14,256 nucleotides of DNA from Acidobacteriota bacterium (GCA_021782525.1 JAJXUY010000014.1:1-14256); one strand, 5' to 3'; counted from the stretch's first letter, positions 1 to 9,976 are shown. The notes: generated by a model not told the origin, from the sequence alone. Made by a program: numbers and translations.

Positions 1-939
1 GGACCCGGTCACGGCGATCGTCGCGGCCTCCTCGAAGCGCAACGCTGCGCCGACTAGCGTCATCTCGAGCGCGGCGGCACCCTCCGGATTCCCGACCAGG
101 AGGTTTCCGGCCCGCAGCGAGAACGCGTCGGCCGCGCCCGACGCCGAAACGCCGAGGTGGGCGTGCCACGGTCGGCCGAGGTCCTGCACCGTGGTCTGAA
201 ACCCGGCCGCGAGCACGCGGATCCCGCCGGACACCGGCGGGGCCGCCCCGGCCGCGCCCGCATCCGCCGCGAACGCCGCCTCCGGGACCGCCACGAAGCG
301 GACGCGGTCGCCAAGCTCGAGCAGCGCCGGCGGCCTCCGCCGCGGGTCGAAGAGCGAGAGCGGCGTGCGGCCGATCACCTGCCATCCCCCGGGTGAGGCC
401 AGCGGGTAGACACCCGCCTGGCTGCCGCCGATCGCGACGCTTCCCACCTCGACGCGCGTCCGCGGCGCCGCGCGGCGCGGTGCGGCGATCTCTGGGGGGA
501 GTCCACCCAGATACGGGAACCCGGGCGAGAAACCGAGGAACGCGACGTAGTACGCGCCCGCCGCGTGACGCCGCGCGACCTCGTCCGCCGGGAGCCCGCA
601 GTGCGCCGCGACCACCGCGAGGTCGGGTCCGCATTCCCCGCCGTACACCACCGGGATCTCGTGCACCGACGGGACGCCGATCTCGAGGTCGTCCGCAGCG
701 CGCACCCGCTCGGCGACGCGGGCCCGCAGGTCGTCGCGCCCAACGGCCACGGGGTCGTAGGAGATCAGCACCGAGGCGTATGCAGGGTGCAGGTTGGCAA
801 CTCCCGGGAGCGGCGAGCGGCGCAGAGCCTCGAAGACGCCGCGGACGCGGCGGTGCGCCTCGACCGAGATCCCGCCCCCCACCCTGACCAGCAGCGAGTG
901 GTCGCTGGCGTCCACGACGGCGTGCTCGAGGTCGTCCAT
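1..939 (-). CDS. pxpBC: Fused 5-oxoprolinase subunits PxpB-PxpC (KipI-KipA / AHS1-AHS2), C-terminus cut by window edge
   Basis: Seen: the frame is open from the start to base 1, giving 313 residues, and continues outside the window. Residues about 5-218 are the KipI/PxpB (AHS1) domain, with [12 protein letters not shown] (96-107), [15 protein letters not shown] (134-148) and [18 protein letters not shown] (168-185). After an Ala/Pro-rich linker (220-238) the KipA/PxpC (AHS2) domain begins, with [10 protein letters not shown] (247-256), SGAAD (267-271) and LEMTL (291-295). Family knowledge: PxpB and PxpC work with PxpA (LamB/YcsF) in ATP-dependent opening of cytosolic 5-oxoproline to glutamate; single-chain fusions are known. 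PxpA is not in view and may lie further downstream. Start: an in-frame ATG at 1047 would add 36 residues with no family resemblance and lies upstream of the promoter I see, so I prefer 939, where only a few residues precede the first beta strand. There is no clear Shine-Dalgarno sequence. The product assignment is firm; the start is moderately sure. Confidence 0.92.
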   Translation of the reverse strand, partial: MDDLEHAVVDASDHSLLVRVGGGISVEAHRRVRGVFEALRRSPLPGVANLHPAYASVLISYDPVAVGRDDLRARVAERVRAADDLEIGVPSVHEIPVVYGGECGPDLAVVAAHCGLPADEVARRHAAGAYYVAFLGFSPGFPYLGGLPPEIAAPRRAAPRTRVEVGSVAIGGSQAGVYPLASPGGWQVIGRTPLSLFDPRRRPPALLELGDRVRFVAVPEAAFAADAGAAGAAPPVSGGIRVLAAGFQTTVQDLGRPWHAHLGVSASGAADAFSLRAGNLLVGNPEGAAALEMTLVGAALRFEEAATIAVTGS

Positions 940-1059
940 TTCCGGCGTCCCGTCGTCCGCAGGGTAGGTAGGCGTGAACGGTGCGTCAACCGCGATGCGG
1001 TGCGGCGGGACGCCGGAGTGTGAGGACGGTCGCGCGACATCCAGCATCTTCCGGCGTCC
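940..1059. repeat. Three copies of a decamer around the pxpBC promoter (candidate operator)
   Basis: TCCGGCGTCC occurs at 941-950 and 1050-1059, both with a preceding T that makes an 11-bp match. Its reverse complement GGACGCCGGA occurs at 1008-1017. One copy sits between the predicted transcript start and the ATG, one lies about 20 bp upstream of the -35, and one lies further upstream. The inverted pair 1008-1017/1050-1059 could also form a hairpin. The repeats are seen directly; a regulatory role is inference. Confidence 0.5.
961..989 (-). promoter_or_regulatory. Putative sigma-70-type promoter of pxpBC
   Basis: On the minus strand TTGACG (989-984, five of six matches to TTGACA) is followed, after exactly 17 bp, by TACCCT (966-961, a weak -10). 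This predicts a transcript start near 954 and a leader of about 15 nt before the ATG at 939. The position also excludes the longer pxpBC start at 1047. The -35 is good and the -10 is poor, so activation by a regulator is possible. Confidence 0.4.
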
Positions 1060-1095
1060 GCCGTGCCGTCCCACCCCTCCCAGGCCGAATGTCCC

Positions 1096-2130
1096 CTATC
1101 GGCGGCGCATCAGAACCAGGTCCTGGTGTGCGTTGATGCCGCGGCAGACGTAGTCGAGCACCTCGAAGTAGTCGGACCAGTGCTCCTCGACGTACCGCGG
1201 CGTGTGATAGGCCGTCCGGTAGTAGCCCAGACCGGCGTACGGGACGAAGTAGAACGCCTGCCGGGATCCGACGTCGGTGAAACCGTCCCGAGCGAGCCGA
1301 CTCCGAAGTCGAGGCGGGACGAGCTCCGGCCCGTGCACGGTGACGGCGACCACACCGCCTGGCCTGGTGATTCGGCGCAGCTCGTCGAGCCACCTGTCCT
1401 GCATGGCCCCGGTCAGATGGGTGAGGATCGAGATCCCGTACACGAGGTCGAACTGCCGATCGGCGTAGGGGGTCGGAGGGGCTCTCCGGATCCTCTGGAA
1501 CGACGCGCCTCCGGCGGCTCTGGAGATCCATCGGATCGCACCGCGATCGATGTCGCACCCGAACAGACGCGCGGGCGGCACCTCTTGGTACAGATAGCGG
1601 AGGACGCGCCCGCAGCCGCAACCCCAATCTAGGATCCGGTCAAACTCCGGCCACCCACCGAGACGCCCGACATGTCGCTTCAGATCGGTGTAGATCCGCC
1701 ATCCCGTCGCCAGGAAGTCGTCCCGCCGCCCGCCGACGTGCTGTTTGAGGAGCTCGCCAGGAACCGGGAAGCGGCCAGGCTCCGGATTGAGGTCGCGGAG
1801 CTCGATCGCGACCTGTCCGCGCTCCAGGTCACCGCTCCTCGCCATGATCTCGAGCGTACGCGTCGTCCCGGCGGCCGCAGACGTGTCCCACGGGACCACC
1901 GCATCGAACCCGCACCGCGCGGTGTGCTCGATCTCCGGGTACAGGTTGCGACGTACGTCGGGTCGATCCGACAGGGCCACGTCGGCTCTCCAGCGGCCAG
2001 AACCAATCTGCAGGGCGGCATGGGTGAGCGGATGGTCGCGGTGGACGATCCAACCGCTCACCTGCAGGTCGCTGCCCTGCACCTTCATGAGCTGGAGGTT
2101 CGCGAGCGGTTGTTCGTCAATGATCCTCAT
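1096..2130 (-). CDS. Class I SAM-dependent methyltransferase with N-terminal accessory module
   Basis: Seen: 344 residues. The C-terminal two-thirds is a Rossmann methyltransferase with motif I ILDWGCGCGRVLRYL (166-180), the acidic loop FGCDID (190-195), FDLVYGISILTHL (227-239) and a post-motif RPGG (256-259). Residues about 20-110 are a separate module with GW at 26-27, RPDV at 56-59 and CGF at 73-75. The same pattern occurs at the C-terminus of the methyltransferase at 4005-5108. The acceptor is unknown; a sugar or glycan O-methyl transfer is inferred from the neighbouring glycosyltransferases. The gene lies 62 bp downstream of pruA and upstream of pxpBC, all on the same strand, so readthrough from pruA is plausible. 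The start at 2130 has only a weak GA/GG-rich stretch upstream; the next Met (2088) has none and would trim the module. Codon use looks less GC-saturated than in pruA, which may point to an accessory origin. Confidence 0.85.
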   Translation of the reverse strand: MRIIDEQPLANLQLMKVQGSDLQVSGWIVHRDHPLTHAALQIGSGRWRADVALSDRPDVRRNLYPEIEHTARCGFDAVVPWDTSAAAGTTRTLEIMARSGDLERGQVAIELRDLNPEPGRFPVPGELLKQHVGGRRDDFLATGWRIYTDLKRHVGRLGGWPEFDRILDWGCGCGRVLRYLYQEVPPARLFGCDIDRGAIRWISRAAGGASFQRIRRAPPTPYADRQFDLVYGISILTHLTGAMQDRWLDELRRITRPGGVVAVTVHGPELVPPRLRSRLARDGFTDVGSRQAFYFVPYAGLGYYRTAYHTPRYVEEHWSDYFEVLDYVCRGINAHQDLVLMRRR

Positions 2131-2169
2131 TGCACGTTTGCCCGCTCACCGGCGCACACCACACGGATG

Positions 2170-2192
2170 CCAGGGGCCGGCCCGGCCACTGG
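2170..2192 (-). terminator. Hairpin abutting the pruA stop codon
   Basis: The 23 bases immediately after the pruA stop (in the direction of transcription) fold into CCAG/CTGG and GGCCG/CGGCC stems around one mismatch and a 3-nt loop. No U-tract follows, so this may be a weak intrinsic terminator, a 3'-end stabiliser or an attenuator between pruA and methyltransferase 1. Confidence 0.35.
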
Positions 2193-3821
<1,629 letters not shown>

Positions 3822-3878
3822 GTCGTCCTCCACGTGCGAGCCGCGCTCGTGAACTCCGGCGCAAGCTGCAACCAGGAG

Positions 3879-3907
3879 AGAATACGGGCGCCGCTCGTGG
3901 TGGTCAA
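3879..3907 (-). promoter_or_regulatory. Sigma-70-type promoter of pruA
   Basis: On the minus strand TTGACC (3907-3902, five of six) and TATTCT (3884-3879, four of six) are separated by exactly 17 bp. The predicted transcript start near 3872 gives a leader of about 50 nt ending in the GGAGG of pruA. The surrounding sequence is very GC-rich, so these AT-containing boxes stand out. Confidence 0.6.
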
Positions 3908-3975
3908 CAGGCGAGAACGCCTGCCGCGCCAGCAGGGCGTGCAACTCCCACCGGTGCCCACGGTAGCCGGCACCG
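3908..3975 (-). terminator. Two hairpins between methyltransferase 2 and the pruA promoter
   Basis: CAGGCG-AGAA-CGCCTG (3908-3923) is a perfect 6-bp stem with a 4-nt loop that directly abuts the pruA -35. CGGTGCC (3952-3958) pairs perfectly with GGCACCG (3969-3975) across a 10-nt loop. They lie 30-97 bp past the methyltransferase 2 stop and could end its transcript, but neither is followed by a U-run. The first could instead be an operator for pruA. Apart from these and the promoter I see nothing else in 3822-4004. Confidence 0.3.
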
Positions 3976-4004
3976 CCCGGCGGCGAACCGGCAGACCGGA
4001 GAAC

Positions 4005-5108
4005 TCACCCCGCAAACACGAACGAACGATGGTTCCCCGCAAGGTCCGTCATCGCGCCGGAAGTGTCGGTAGCGACAACCTGCAGCGTATGCCTGCCGGC
4101 CGCAACGCCCGCGGGCGCCGCGTCGAGGGCGAACCCGCACGGAATGCCGTGACGGTACCGGCGGAACGCCTCCGCGACGTCGGGCCGCGGACACCCCAAC
4201 CGTGCGTCCCCGAGCACGAGCCGCCCGTCAACCTTCACCTCGATCCGGGTCACGTCGTCGAGCGCCCACCCCGCGACGTGGAGGCGTTCCTTCACGATCC
4301 CGCCGTTGCGTGGCTCGTCGATGTAACCGAACGGGGGCCGTCCGTCATTGGGCTCGTAGGGACGTACCGGCGCCTTCCGACACAGCGCCCGCACCAGCCT
4401 GTCGTCGTCGAGACGAAGCACATCGAATCCGACGTCCTCCAGGTAGGTTCTCAGCTCCTGGGGAGTGGCGAACTGGATTCGGCCCCGAACCTTGCTCCCG
4501 CCCACGTTCCCTCGTTGTGTGTTCCGCCACAGGCGGTAGGTGTCCGGGTGAAGCAGGTTCCACGTGTCAAAGTAGGCGAGGCCGTCCGGCCTCAGCACCC
4601 GCCACGCCTCGAGCAGGTACTGGAAGACGTCCTCCTTGTCCAGGTGCATGAACACGATCGTCGAGTACACGAAGTCGAAGCTCGCGTCCGCAAACTGTGC
4701 GAGGCCGACGTTCGGGAGCTCGTGGAGCGCCACGTTGCCCAGGCCATTCGTGCGTTCCCTGGCGAGGGCCAGCATGTTCCTCGAGATGTCTGCGCCGTGC
4801 CACTCGCCCACGTGCGGCGCCATCTCGCGCCCGATTCGCGCCAAACCACAGCCGATCTCGAGAACGCGCGACCCTAATCCCAGCCCCGCCATTTCAATGA
4901 GCTGCCTGGCGCCGAACGAGTTCTCGTCCCCGTCCCAACCCCGCCTGCGGTAATCGTCCTCGTCGTCGACGACGTAGGTAAGCGCGTAGGCGCCGGCTCT
5001 CGTCGACGCAACCGCGTTCCACCACGAGCCGTAGCCCGGCTCAGCCCCAGGACGCGGGAGGCGGAACCGGCCGAGCCAGGCCTGGACCCGGACGGGAATC
5101 GAACGCAT
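4005..5108 (-). CDS. Class I SAM-dependent methyltransferase with C-terminal accessory module
   Basis: Seen: 367 residues. The Rossmann methyltransferase core spans about 55-245, with motif I VLEIGCGLARIGREM (82-96), HGADISRNML (104-113, acidic residue D107), FDFVYSTIVFMHL (144-156) and WRVLRPDGLAYFDTW (169-183). Residues about 272-367 form a beta-rich-looking module with GW (280-281), VDG (293-295), RPDV (308-311) and CGF (324-326), the same landmark pattern and spacing as the N-terminus of the methyltransferase at 1096-2130. The start at 5108 is secure: an excellent AAGGAGGT (5122-5115) lies 6 nt before the ATG. The gene is divergent from the glycosyltransferase operon, with an 87-bp shared intergenic region. 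Inference: it methylates a sugar or glycan intermediate made by that operon. The acceptor is not deducible from sequence. Confidence 0.87.
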   Translation of the reverse strand: MRSIPVRVQAWLGRFRLPRPGAEPGYGSWWNAVASTRAGAYALTYVVDDEDDYRRRGWDGDENSFGARQLIEMAGLGLGSRVLEIGCGLARIGREMAPHVGEWHGADISRNMLALARERTNGLGNVALHELPNVGLAQFADASFDFVYSTIVFMHLDKEDVFQYLLEAWRVLRPDGLAYFDTWNLLHPDTYRLWRNTQRGNVGGSKVRGRIQFATPQELRTYLEDVGFDVLRLDDDRLVRALCRKAPVRPYEPNDGRPPFGYIDEPRNGGIVKERLHVAGWALDDVTRIEVKVDGRLVLGDARLGCPRPDVAEAFRRYRHGIPCGFALDAAPAGVAAGRHTLQVVATDTSGAMTDLAGNHRSFVFAG

Positions 5109-5130
5109 CGTGTTACCTCCTTCGGCTCGG

Positions 5131-5136
5131 AGTTTA
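5131..5136 (-). promoter_or_regulatory. Possible -10 box of methyltransferase 2
   Basis: TAAACT on the minus strand (5136-5131, four of six to TATAAT) lies 22 bp before the ATG, so a transcript would start just upstream of the AAGGAGGT ribosome site. No -35 match is seen at the usual distance. Confidence 0.25.
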
Positions 5137-5176
5137 GCTCAGCGGCTCGACCGGGAGGCTAGGCGCCAGAAACCGT

Positions 5177-5195
5177 TCCTGCGTATGATGCAGGA
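5177..5195 (+). promoter_or_regulatory. -10 box of the glycosyltransferase operon inside a perfect inverted repeat
   Basis: TATGAT (5184-5189, five of six to TATAAT) lies exactly 6 nt before the GTG at 5196, so the expected transcript start coincides with the start codon (leaderless mRNA). The box occupies the 7-nt centre of a perfect inverted repeat, TCCTGC (5177-5182) / GCAGGA (5190-5195). No -35 is evident. The inverted repeat could be an operator across the -10. Confidence 0.45.
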
Positions 5196-7583
5196 GTGAG
5201 TGATGCGAAATCGTCGCGAGAGTCCTCGATGCGCACCACAGTGCTCGTTCTCAACTACAACGGGCGCCGGCACCTCGAGGCCTGTCTGGAGTCGCTCGGC
5301 CGCATGGACGTGTTCGCCCCGAGTTCGCCCGGGCTCCCCCGCGACGCCTCTCAGCCCGACGAGGTGTGCCTGGTGGACAACGGCTCGTCGGACGACTCGC
5401 TCGCCTTCGTGCAGACTCGCTTTCCGTGGGTCAGGGTAATCGCCCACGACTCGAACCTGGGGTTCTCCCGCGCCTACAACCGCGCGGTGGCCCTCTCTCC
5501 GGCCCGGTGGCTCGCCTTCCTCAACAACGACACTCGCGTCCCGCCCGACTGGCTCGCGGCGCTGCACGCGGCGGCCGGCCGCCACCCTGACGCAGCTGCG
5601 GTCGCGAGCCGCATCATGAGCTGGGACGGGAGCCGCATCGACTTCGTAGGCGCCGACACGTATTTCACCGGGCACGCCCTGCAACACGATGTCGGCGCCC
5701 CGGCGGCCGGCCGCAGCTTCCACGAGCGACCGATCCTCTTCGGCTGCGCAGGCGCGCTCATGTTCCGGAAAGACGCCTTCCTGGAGCTCGGCGGCTTCGA
5801 CCCCGCCTACTTCTCCTTCTTCGAGGACGTCGATCTCGGATGGCGCGCCGCCCTGACCGGGCGGCGCACCTGGTTCGTGCCGGACGCCGTGGTGCACCAC
5901 CGGCTGCACGCCACGTGGGGGGGCGGCATCTCGAGCCGCGGCCGCTACCTCCTCGAGAGGAACGCCCTCTTCACGGTCTTCAAGAACTACGCCGACGTGC
6001 GGATGGGTGTGATCCTCCTCACCTCGGCGGCGCTCGCCTTCATGCGCGCCTGGGAGGCCAGCGCTTCGCTCAAGCACGCGGCCAGCCCACTGGTCTCGGC
6101 GGACGCCCTCGCCCACCTCCTCGCGATCGCGGAGCTGCTGACGCTCAGGGGCGATCTCGAGGCACGCCGGCGCGCGGTCCAAGCCAGCCGGCGGCAGGAC
6201 GACGGCGAGCTTCTCGACCTGTTCGGAGCCGTCGATGATCCTCCCTTCTCGCTCGGCGAGAGGTTCCGGCGGGCGTACAGGCGGATCTGCGCCGCGGCCG
6301 GGGACGGGGTTCCGGCGCGGATCGCGACGTGGACGCCCGAGGTGGCCGGCCAGGCGGCCGAGGCCGCGTTCGATCTCGCCCACGTTTGCGCCAACGCCGT
6401 TGCGCAGCGCTATCCGGTGCGCTCGTTCGTGGCGTGGGACCCGCCGCTCGCCGCCGAGATGCCGCTCTCCGACGGTGGCCTACACATGCTCACCGAGACG
6501 CGCGATGTGCTAGAGCGCTTCCTCGCCACCGAGACGACGGCGGCATCGGTCGGGGAGCTCCGTCTGGCGCTCGACACGATCAAGCGCATCGAGCCGCACG
6601 AAGCCCAGGGCGTCCCCGGCCACATCATCCCCGCCGCGCTGGAGCATCCGGAACGCCTCGCGCCCCTGCTCGAGCGCGAGCCGCTGCGATGGGCGCCGCG
6701 CGTCTCCATGGTCGTCCGCACGCGAGACAGGCTGCCCCTGCTCCGACGCGCCCTCGAGAGCGTCGCGGCGCAACGCTACCCCGATCTCGAGGTCGTCGTC
6801 GTGAACGACGGGGGCGCGGACCCGACCCCTGTCCTGGCCGACCTCGAGGAAGCGCTGACAGTTGGCCTTATCTCCCACCCGACCCCGCTGGGACGAGCGC
6901 GGTCCGCACAGGTCGGGCTCGAGGGTGCGACCGGGACGTACGTCAACTTCCTCGACGACGACGACACCGTTCACCCTCACCACCTCAGGACCCTGGTCGA
7001 AGAGCTGCTCCGCACCTCGGCCAGGGTCGCCTACTCTAACGTCGAGTGCCTGCTCGTAGAGGGCGGGGAAACCGGGCCCACGAGGGTGCTCGCACGCAGC
7101 GCGTTCGCCTCCGAGTTCGACCCGACGCGGTTGTTGTTCGAGAACACAATCCCGATCATGGCGGTCCTCATGGAGCGCCGCCTCGCGCTCGAAGCCGGGG
7201 GGTTCGACGCGGCTCTCGACTACTTCGAGGATTGGGACCTCTGGCTCCGGCTGTCGCGGCGGACGGCGTTCTGCCACATCCCGGTCATCACGGCCACATA
7301 TTTCGTTCACCAGGGACCGGAGCGCAACGACGGCGCTGCTGGCGACCCCCGCCGGCCGTTCCTCGCCAAGCTTTTCGACAAGCATCGCGACGCGATTCAC
7401 GGCAACGAGTGGGCGTCGTTCTACCTCCGCTACGTCGAGGCCACCAAAGCGCGACTTTCCGAGGGCGAGGTCAGAGAGGCGCGACGAGAGCTGATCCTGG
7501 CCGACACGGCCGCACGGCTGCGCGAACTGCAGCAACCGTTGGTGCGGCGGATCGCCAGACGGCTGCGGCGGTGGGCGCGATGA
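5196..7583 (+). CDS. Tandem GT2-family glycosyltransferase (two catalytic domains)
   Basis: Seen: 795 residues. The first GT2 domain (about 12-300) has VLVLNYNGR, VDNGSSDDS (60-68), the metal/nucleotide-site analogue NND (110-112) and GGFDPAYFSFFEDVDLGW, whose acidic pair is near 210. An Ala/Arg-rich helical linker follows (about 300-500). The second GT2 domain (from about 503) has VVRTRDR, VVNDGG (535-540), FLDDDDT (585-591) and YFEDWDLWLRL (676-686). Each domain has its own acidic motif and catalytic ED, so both look active. Role by family: inverting transfer of sugars from nucleotide donors at the cytoplasmic face, probably in surface-glycan synthesis; donor and acceptor are unknown. Start: the GTG at 5196 has no ribosome site but sits where a leaderless transcript would begin; the ATG at 5229, with GAGAG 6 nt upstream, is a serious alternative that loses 11 residues. 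First gene of a three-gene coupled operon; its TGA overlaps the next ATG. Confidence 0.88.
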   Translation: MSDAKSSRESSMRTTVLVLNYNGRRHLEACLESLGRMDVFAPSSPGLPRDASQPDEVCLVDNGSSDDSLAFVQTRFPWVRVIAHDSNLGFSRAYNRAVALSPARWLAFLNNDTRVPPDWLAALHAAAGRHPDAAAVASRIMSWDGSRIDFVGADTYFTGHALQHDVGAPAAGRSFHERPILFGCAGALMFRKDAFLELGGFDPAYFSFFEDVDLGWRAALTGRRTWFVPDAVVHHRLHATWGGGISSRGRYLLERNALFTVFKNYADVRMGVILLTSAALAFMRAWEASASLKHAASPLVSADALAHLLAIAELLTLRGDLEARRRAVQASRRQDDGELLDLFGAVDDPPFSLGERFRRAYRRICAAAGDGVPARIATWTPEVAGQAAEAAFDLAHVCANAVAQRYPVRSFVAWDPPLAAEMPLSDGGLHMLTETRDVLERFLATETTAASVGELRLALDTIKRIEPHEAQGVPGHIIPAALEHPERLAPLLEREPLRWAPRVSMVVRTRDRLPLLRRALESVAAQRYPDLEVVVVNDGGADPTPVLADLEEALTVGLISHPTPLGRARSAQVGLEGATGTYVNFLDDDDTVHPHHLRTLVEELLRTSARVAYSNVECLLVEGGETGPTRVLARSAFASEFDPTRLLFENTIPIMAVLMERRLALEAGGFDAALDYFEDWDLWLRLSRRTAFCHIPVITATYFVHQGPERNDGAAGDPRRPFLAKLFDKHRDAIHGNEWASFYLRYVEATKARLSEGEVREARRELILADTAARLRELQQPLVRRIARRLRRWAR

Positions 7584-9976
7584 CGTTGTCCGCGCAGGGC
7601 GACGTGTCCCCGCGGGTGAGCGTCGTCATCGTCACACTCGACGGCCGGCATCACCTGGAACGCTGCCTCCCGCCTCTCGTGGCGACGTCAGGGAACGACG
7701 TGGAGTTGATCGTCGTCGACAACGGCTCCAGCGACGGCACGCTCGTGTGGCTCGCCGACCGCTATCCGCAGGTCGCGGTCGTGTCGCTCCCGAAGAACCT
7801 TGGCTTCGGGGAGGCGAACCGGCGCGGCATCGCGAGAGCGCGGGCCGAGCTCGTGGCCCTCCTCAACAACGACACCGTCGTGGAACCGGGCTGGCTCGAT
7901 GCGCTGGCCGCTCCCCTCAAGCGAGATCCGGAGATCGCCGCCAGTTGCGCCGTGCTGCGGCTCCTCGACCACCCCGATGTCCTCAACGCGTACGGCGGCG
8001 GCATGACCTGGCTGGGCTACGGGTTCGACCGCGACCTTGGCTTCCCTTTCCCCGAGCTAGGCAGCCTTCCCGAGACGTCGGAGACGATCTTCCCGACCGC
8101 GGCGGCGGCGCTCTTCCGCAAGCGGGAGTTCGTGGCGAGCGGCGGCTTCGACCCGGCGTTCTTCATGTATCACGAGGATGTCGACCTCGGCTGGCGGCTG
8201 TGGCTCCTCGGCAAGAAGGTCGTCGTTTGCAGGGACGCGGTCGTGCGCCACGCGTGGGGTGGAACGTCCACGGCGTCGCACGGTCGCGTCTGGCGCGATC
8301 TGCTGGGAGCCAGGCACAACGTGCGTTCCCTGCTCAAGAACTTCGAGGCCTGGAACCTCGCGCGGGCGCTCAAGAACATCTTCAAACTCTGGTTTCGGGC
8401 GCGGGCTTGGGGGTTCGCCGCCCGTGTGGTCGCGTGGAACATCGCGCACCTGCCGTCGACGATCGCGCTGCGCATCACGGTCCAGAACACTCGGGTGCGC
8501 AGCGATGCCGAGCTCTTCCGCTTGGGCTTGATCGCCGAGGCCCCCGTACCTCCTCCTCCGCCCCGGGTCCCCAGCTCCCCCAACGTTCGCGAGGCGGCCG
8601 TACACCGGGCGCCCAACCCGACGCTCGCGCCAGGCGAGGCCTCCGCGGGCGAGCGGCTCGGGCCGGGTTGGTACGAGCGCGAGGCGATCGACGGGGCGCT
8701 GGCGGCGCACACCTGCGGGCAAGCCACATGCTTCCTGCGCGTCGAGCCCTCGACGCCCGGCCGGATGACCCTCACCGCACGCCTCCCCGCCGGGGCGGGC
8801 AACGCCGCCGTGGCGCTCAAGATAAACGGCACGAGCCACACCGTTGAGTTGACGGCCGACGGCTGGCGGACGGTCACGGTCCCTGCCGCAGCGGACGCGG
8901 ACGGCCTGCTCGCCGTCGAGCTTCGCTCCCCGACCTGGGTCCCGCACAAGCTGCGGCACAACTGGGACTTCCGCCGGCTGGGTTGCGCTGTCAGGAGGCT
9001 CCGCTTCACCCCTGAACGGTTCGAGGAGCCGGCCACGCCACGCACCGTCTCGGTCGTCGTTCCCACGTTCAACCGTTGGTCGTGCCTCGCGCAGACGCTC
9101 GAAGCGCTCGCGGTCCAGACGAGACGCCCGGACGAGGTGATCGTCGTGGACGACGGCTCCACCGACCAAACGTGGGAGCGGTTGTGGGAGTGGCGAGCCC
9201 ACAACAGCGAGCGCCTCACCCTCGTCGTCCTGCGCCAGCGGAACAGCGGCCCGGGGCAGGCGCGCAACCTCGGCGTCGCGCAGGCCCATGGCGACCTCGT
9301 CATCTTCATCGGCGACGACACCTTCCCGGCGCCTGACTTCGTTCACGCCCACCTCCAGCGCCACGTCGACGCCGCGGAGCCGTGCGCGGTCGTCGGTTTC
9401 ACCGACTGGGACCGCGGTGCGATGCGGGTCACCTCGTTCCTCGACTTCGTGAACCGCAACGGGGAACAGTTCGCATACGGGCTATTCAGCGACGGCGACG
9501 AGCTCACGTTCAACTGCCTCTACACGTCCAACGTGTCGGTCCCTCGCGCCCTCCTCGGCGAGCGGCCGTTCGACGTGGCGTTCACCTCCGCCGCGTGGGA
9601 GGACGCCGAACTCGGTTATCGTCTCGCCAGCGGAGGCGCGAAGATCTACTACCTCGCGGCTGCGCGGACGCGGCACCACCATCCCATGACGATGCGGTCG
9701 TTCCTGCGCCGCCAATGGGTCGTCGGCCGCTCCATCGCAACGCTGTACCGCTTGCATCCCGAGCTGCAGTCCGACCCGATCATGCCCCCGCCGCAACCGC
9801 CGCGCTGGTTCGCGGCCACCCGCGGCATCATGCGGATGCTTGTGCCGGTCGTGTCGCTGCTCGACTGGGTCGGAGTGCCGCTGCCGCACCAGGTCTATCG
9901 CTGGGTCGTCGTCTGGGCCTACTACTCCGGGCGGGTCCACCGGACGACGCGGCAGGAGAGGGGCGGGCTCCCGTGA
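7580..9976 (+). CDS. GT2 - beta-sandwich - GT2 multidomain glycosyltransferase
   Basis: Seen: 798 residues. The first GT2 domain (about 12-300) has VVDNGSSDGT, LNNDT (95-99), GGFDPAFF and HEDVDLGW (198-205), of the WbbL/rhamnosyltransferase-like type. A Pro-rich linker follows near 330-345. Residues about 361-478 look like a beta-sandwich: GPGWYERE at its start, alternating hydrophobic strands, and a DFRRLG ... RLRF ending. The second GT2 domain (about 490-720) has VVPTFNR, DDGST (524-528), GDDT (578-581) and WEDAELGYRL (673-682). The C-terminal 60 residues are hydrophobic/amphipathic and may touch the membrane. Family role: sugar transfer in extracellular or envelope glycan synthesis; specificity cannot be read from sequence. 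The ATG overlaps the preceding TGA (ATGA), which together with the absence of a good ribosome site indicates translational coupling. Its own TGA overlaps the GTG of the next gene. Confidence 0.9.
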   Translation: MTLSAQGDVSPRVSVVIVTLDGRHHLERCLPPLVATSGNDVELIVVDNGSSDGTLVWLADRYPQVAVVSLPKNLGFGEANRRGIARARAELVALLNNDTVVEPGWLDALAAPLKRDPEIAASCAVLRLLDHPDVLNAYGGGMTWLGYGFDRDLGFPFPELGSLPETSETIFPTAAAALFRKREFVASGGFDPAFFMYHEDVDLGWRLWLLGKKVVVCRDAVVRHAWGGTSTASHGRVWRDLLGARHNVRSLLKNFEAWNLARALKNIFKLWFRARAWGFAARVVAWNIAHLPSTIALRITVQNTRVRSDAELFRLGLIAEAPVPPPPPRVPSSPNVREAAVHRAPNPTLAPGEASAGERLGPGWYEREAIDGALAAHTCGQATCFLRVEPSTPGRMTLTARLPAGAGNAAVALKINGTSHTVELTADGWRTVTVPAAADADGLLAVELRSPTWVPHKLRHNWDFRRLGCAVRRLRFTPERFEEPATPRTVSVVVPTFNRWSCLAQTLEALAVQTRRPDEVIVVDDGSTDQTWERLWEWRAHNSERLTLVVLRQRNSGPGQARNLGVAQAHGDLVIFIGDDTFPAPDFVHAHLQRHVDAAEPCAVVGFTDWDRGAMRVTSFLDFVNRNGEQFAYGLFSDGDELTFNCLYTSNVSVPRALLGERPFDVAFTSAAWEDAELGYRLASGGAKIYYLAAARTRHHHPMTMRSFLRRQWVVGRSIATLYRLHPELQSDPIMPPPQPPRWFAATRGIMRMLVPVVSLLDWVGVPLPHQVYRWVVVWAYYSGRVHRTTRQERGGLP

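Noticed and set aside
940..1047. A 36-residue N-terminal extension of pxpBC from ATG 1047
   Set aside because: It would place the promoter and two decamer copies inside coding sequence and gives a Pro/Ser-rich stretch not typical of PxpB; kept as the alternative start.
3822..3944. A 41-residue N-terminal extension of pruA from an upstream ATG
   Set aside because: The extension contains the promoter and ribosome site of the shorter gene and lacks family sequence.
5139..6383. A long minus-strand open frame opposite the first glycosyltransferase
   Set aside because: Composition is Glu/Arg/Gly-rich without motifs; the plus strand carries unmistakable GT2 motifs.
8057..9364. Overlapping minus-strand open frames opposite the second glycosyltransferase
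   Set aside because: Mirror frames of GC-rich coding sequence; no recognisable domain and no supported start.
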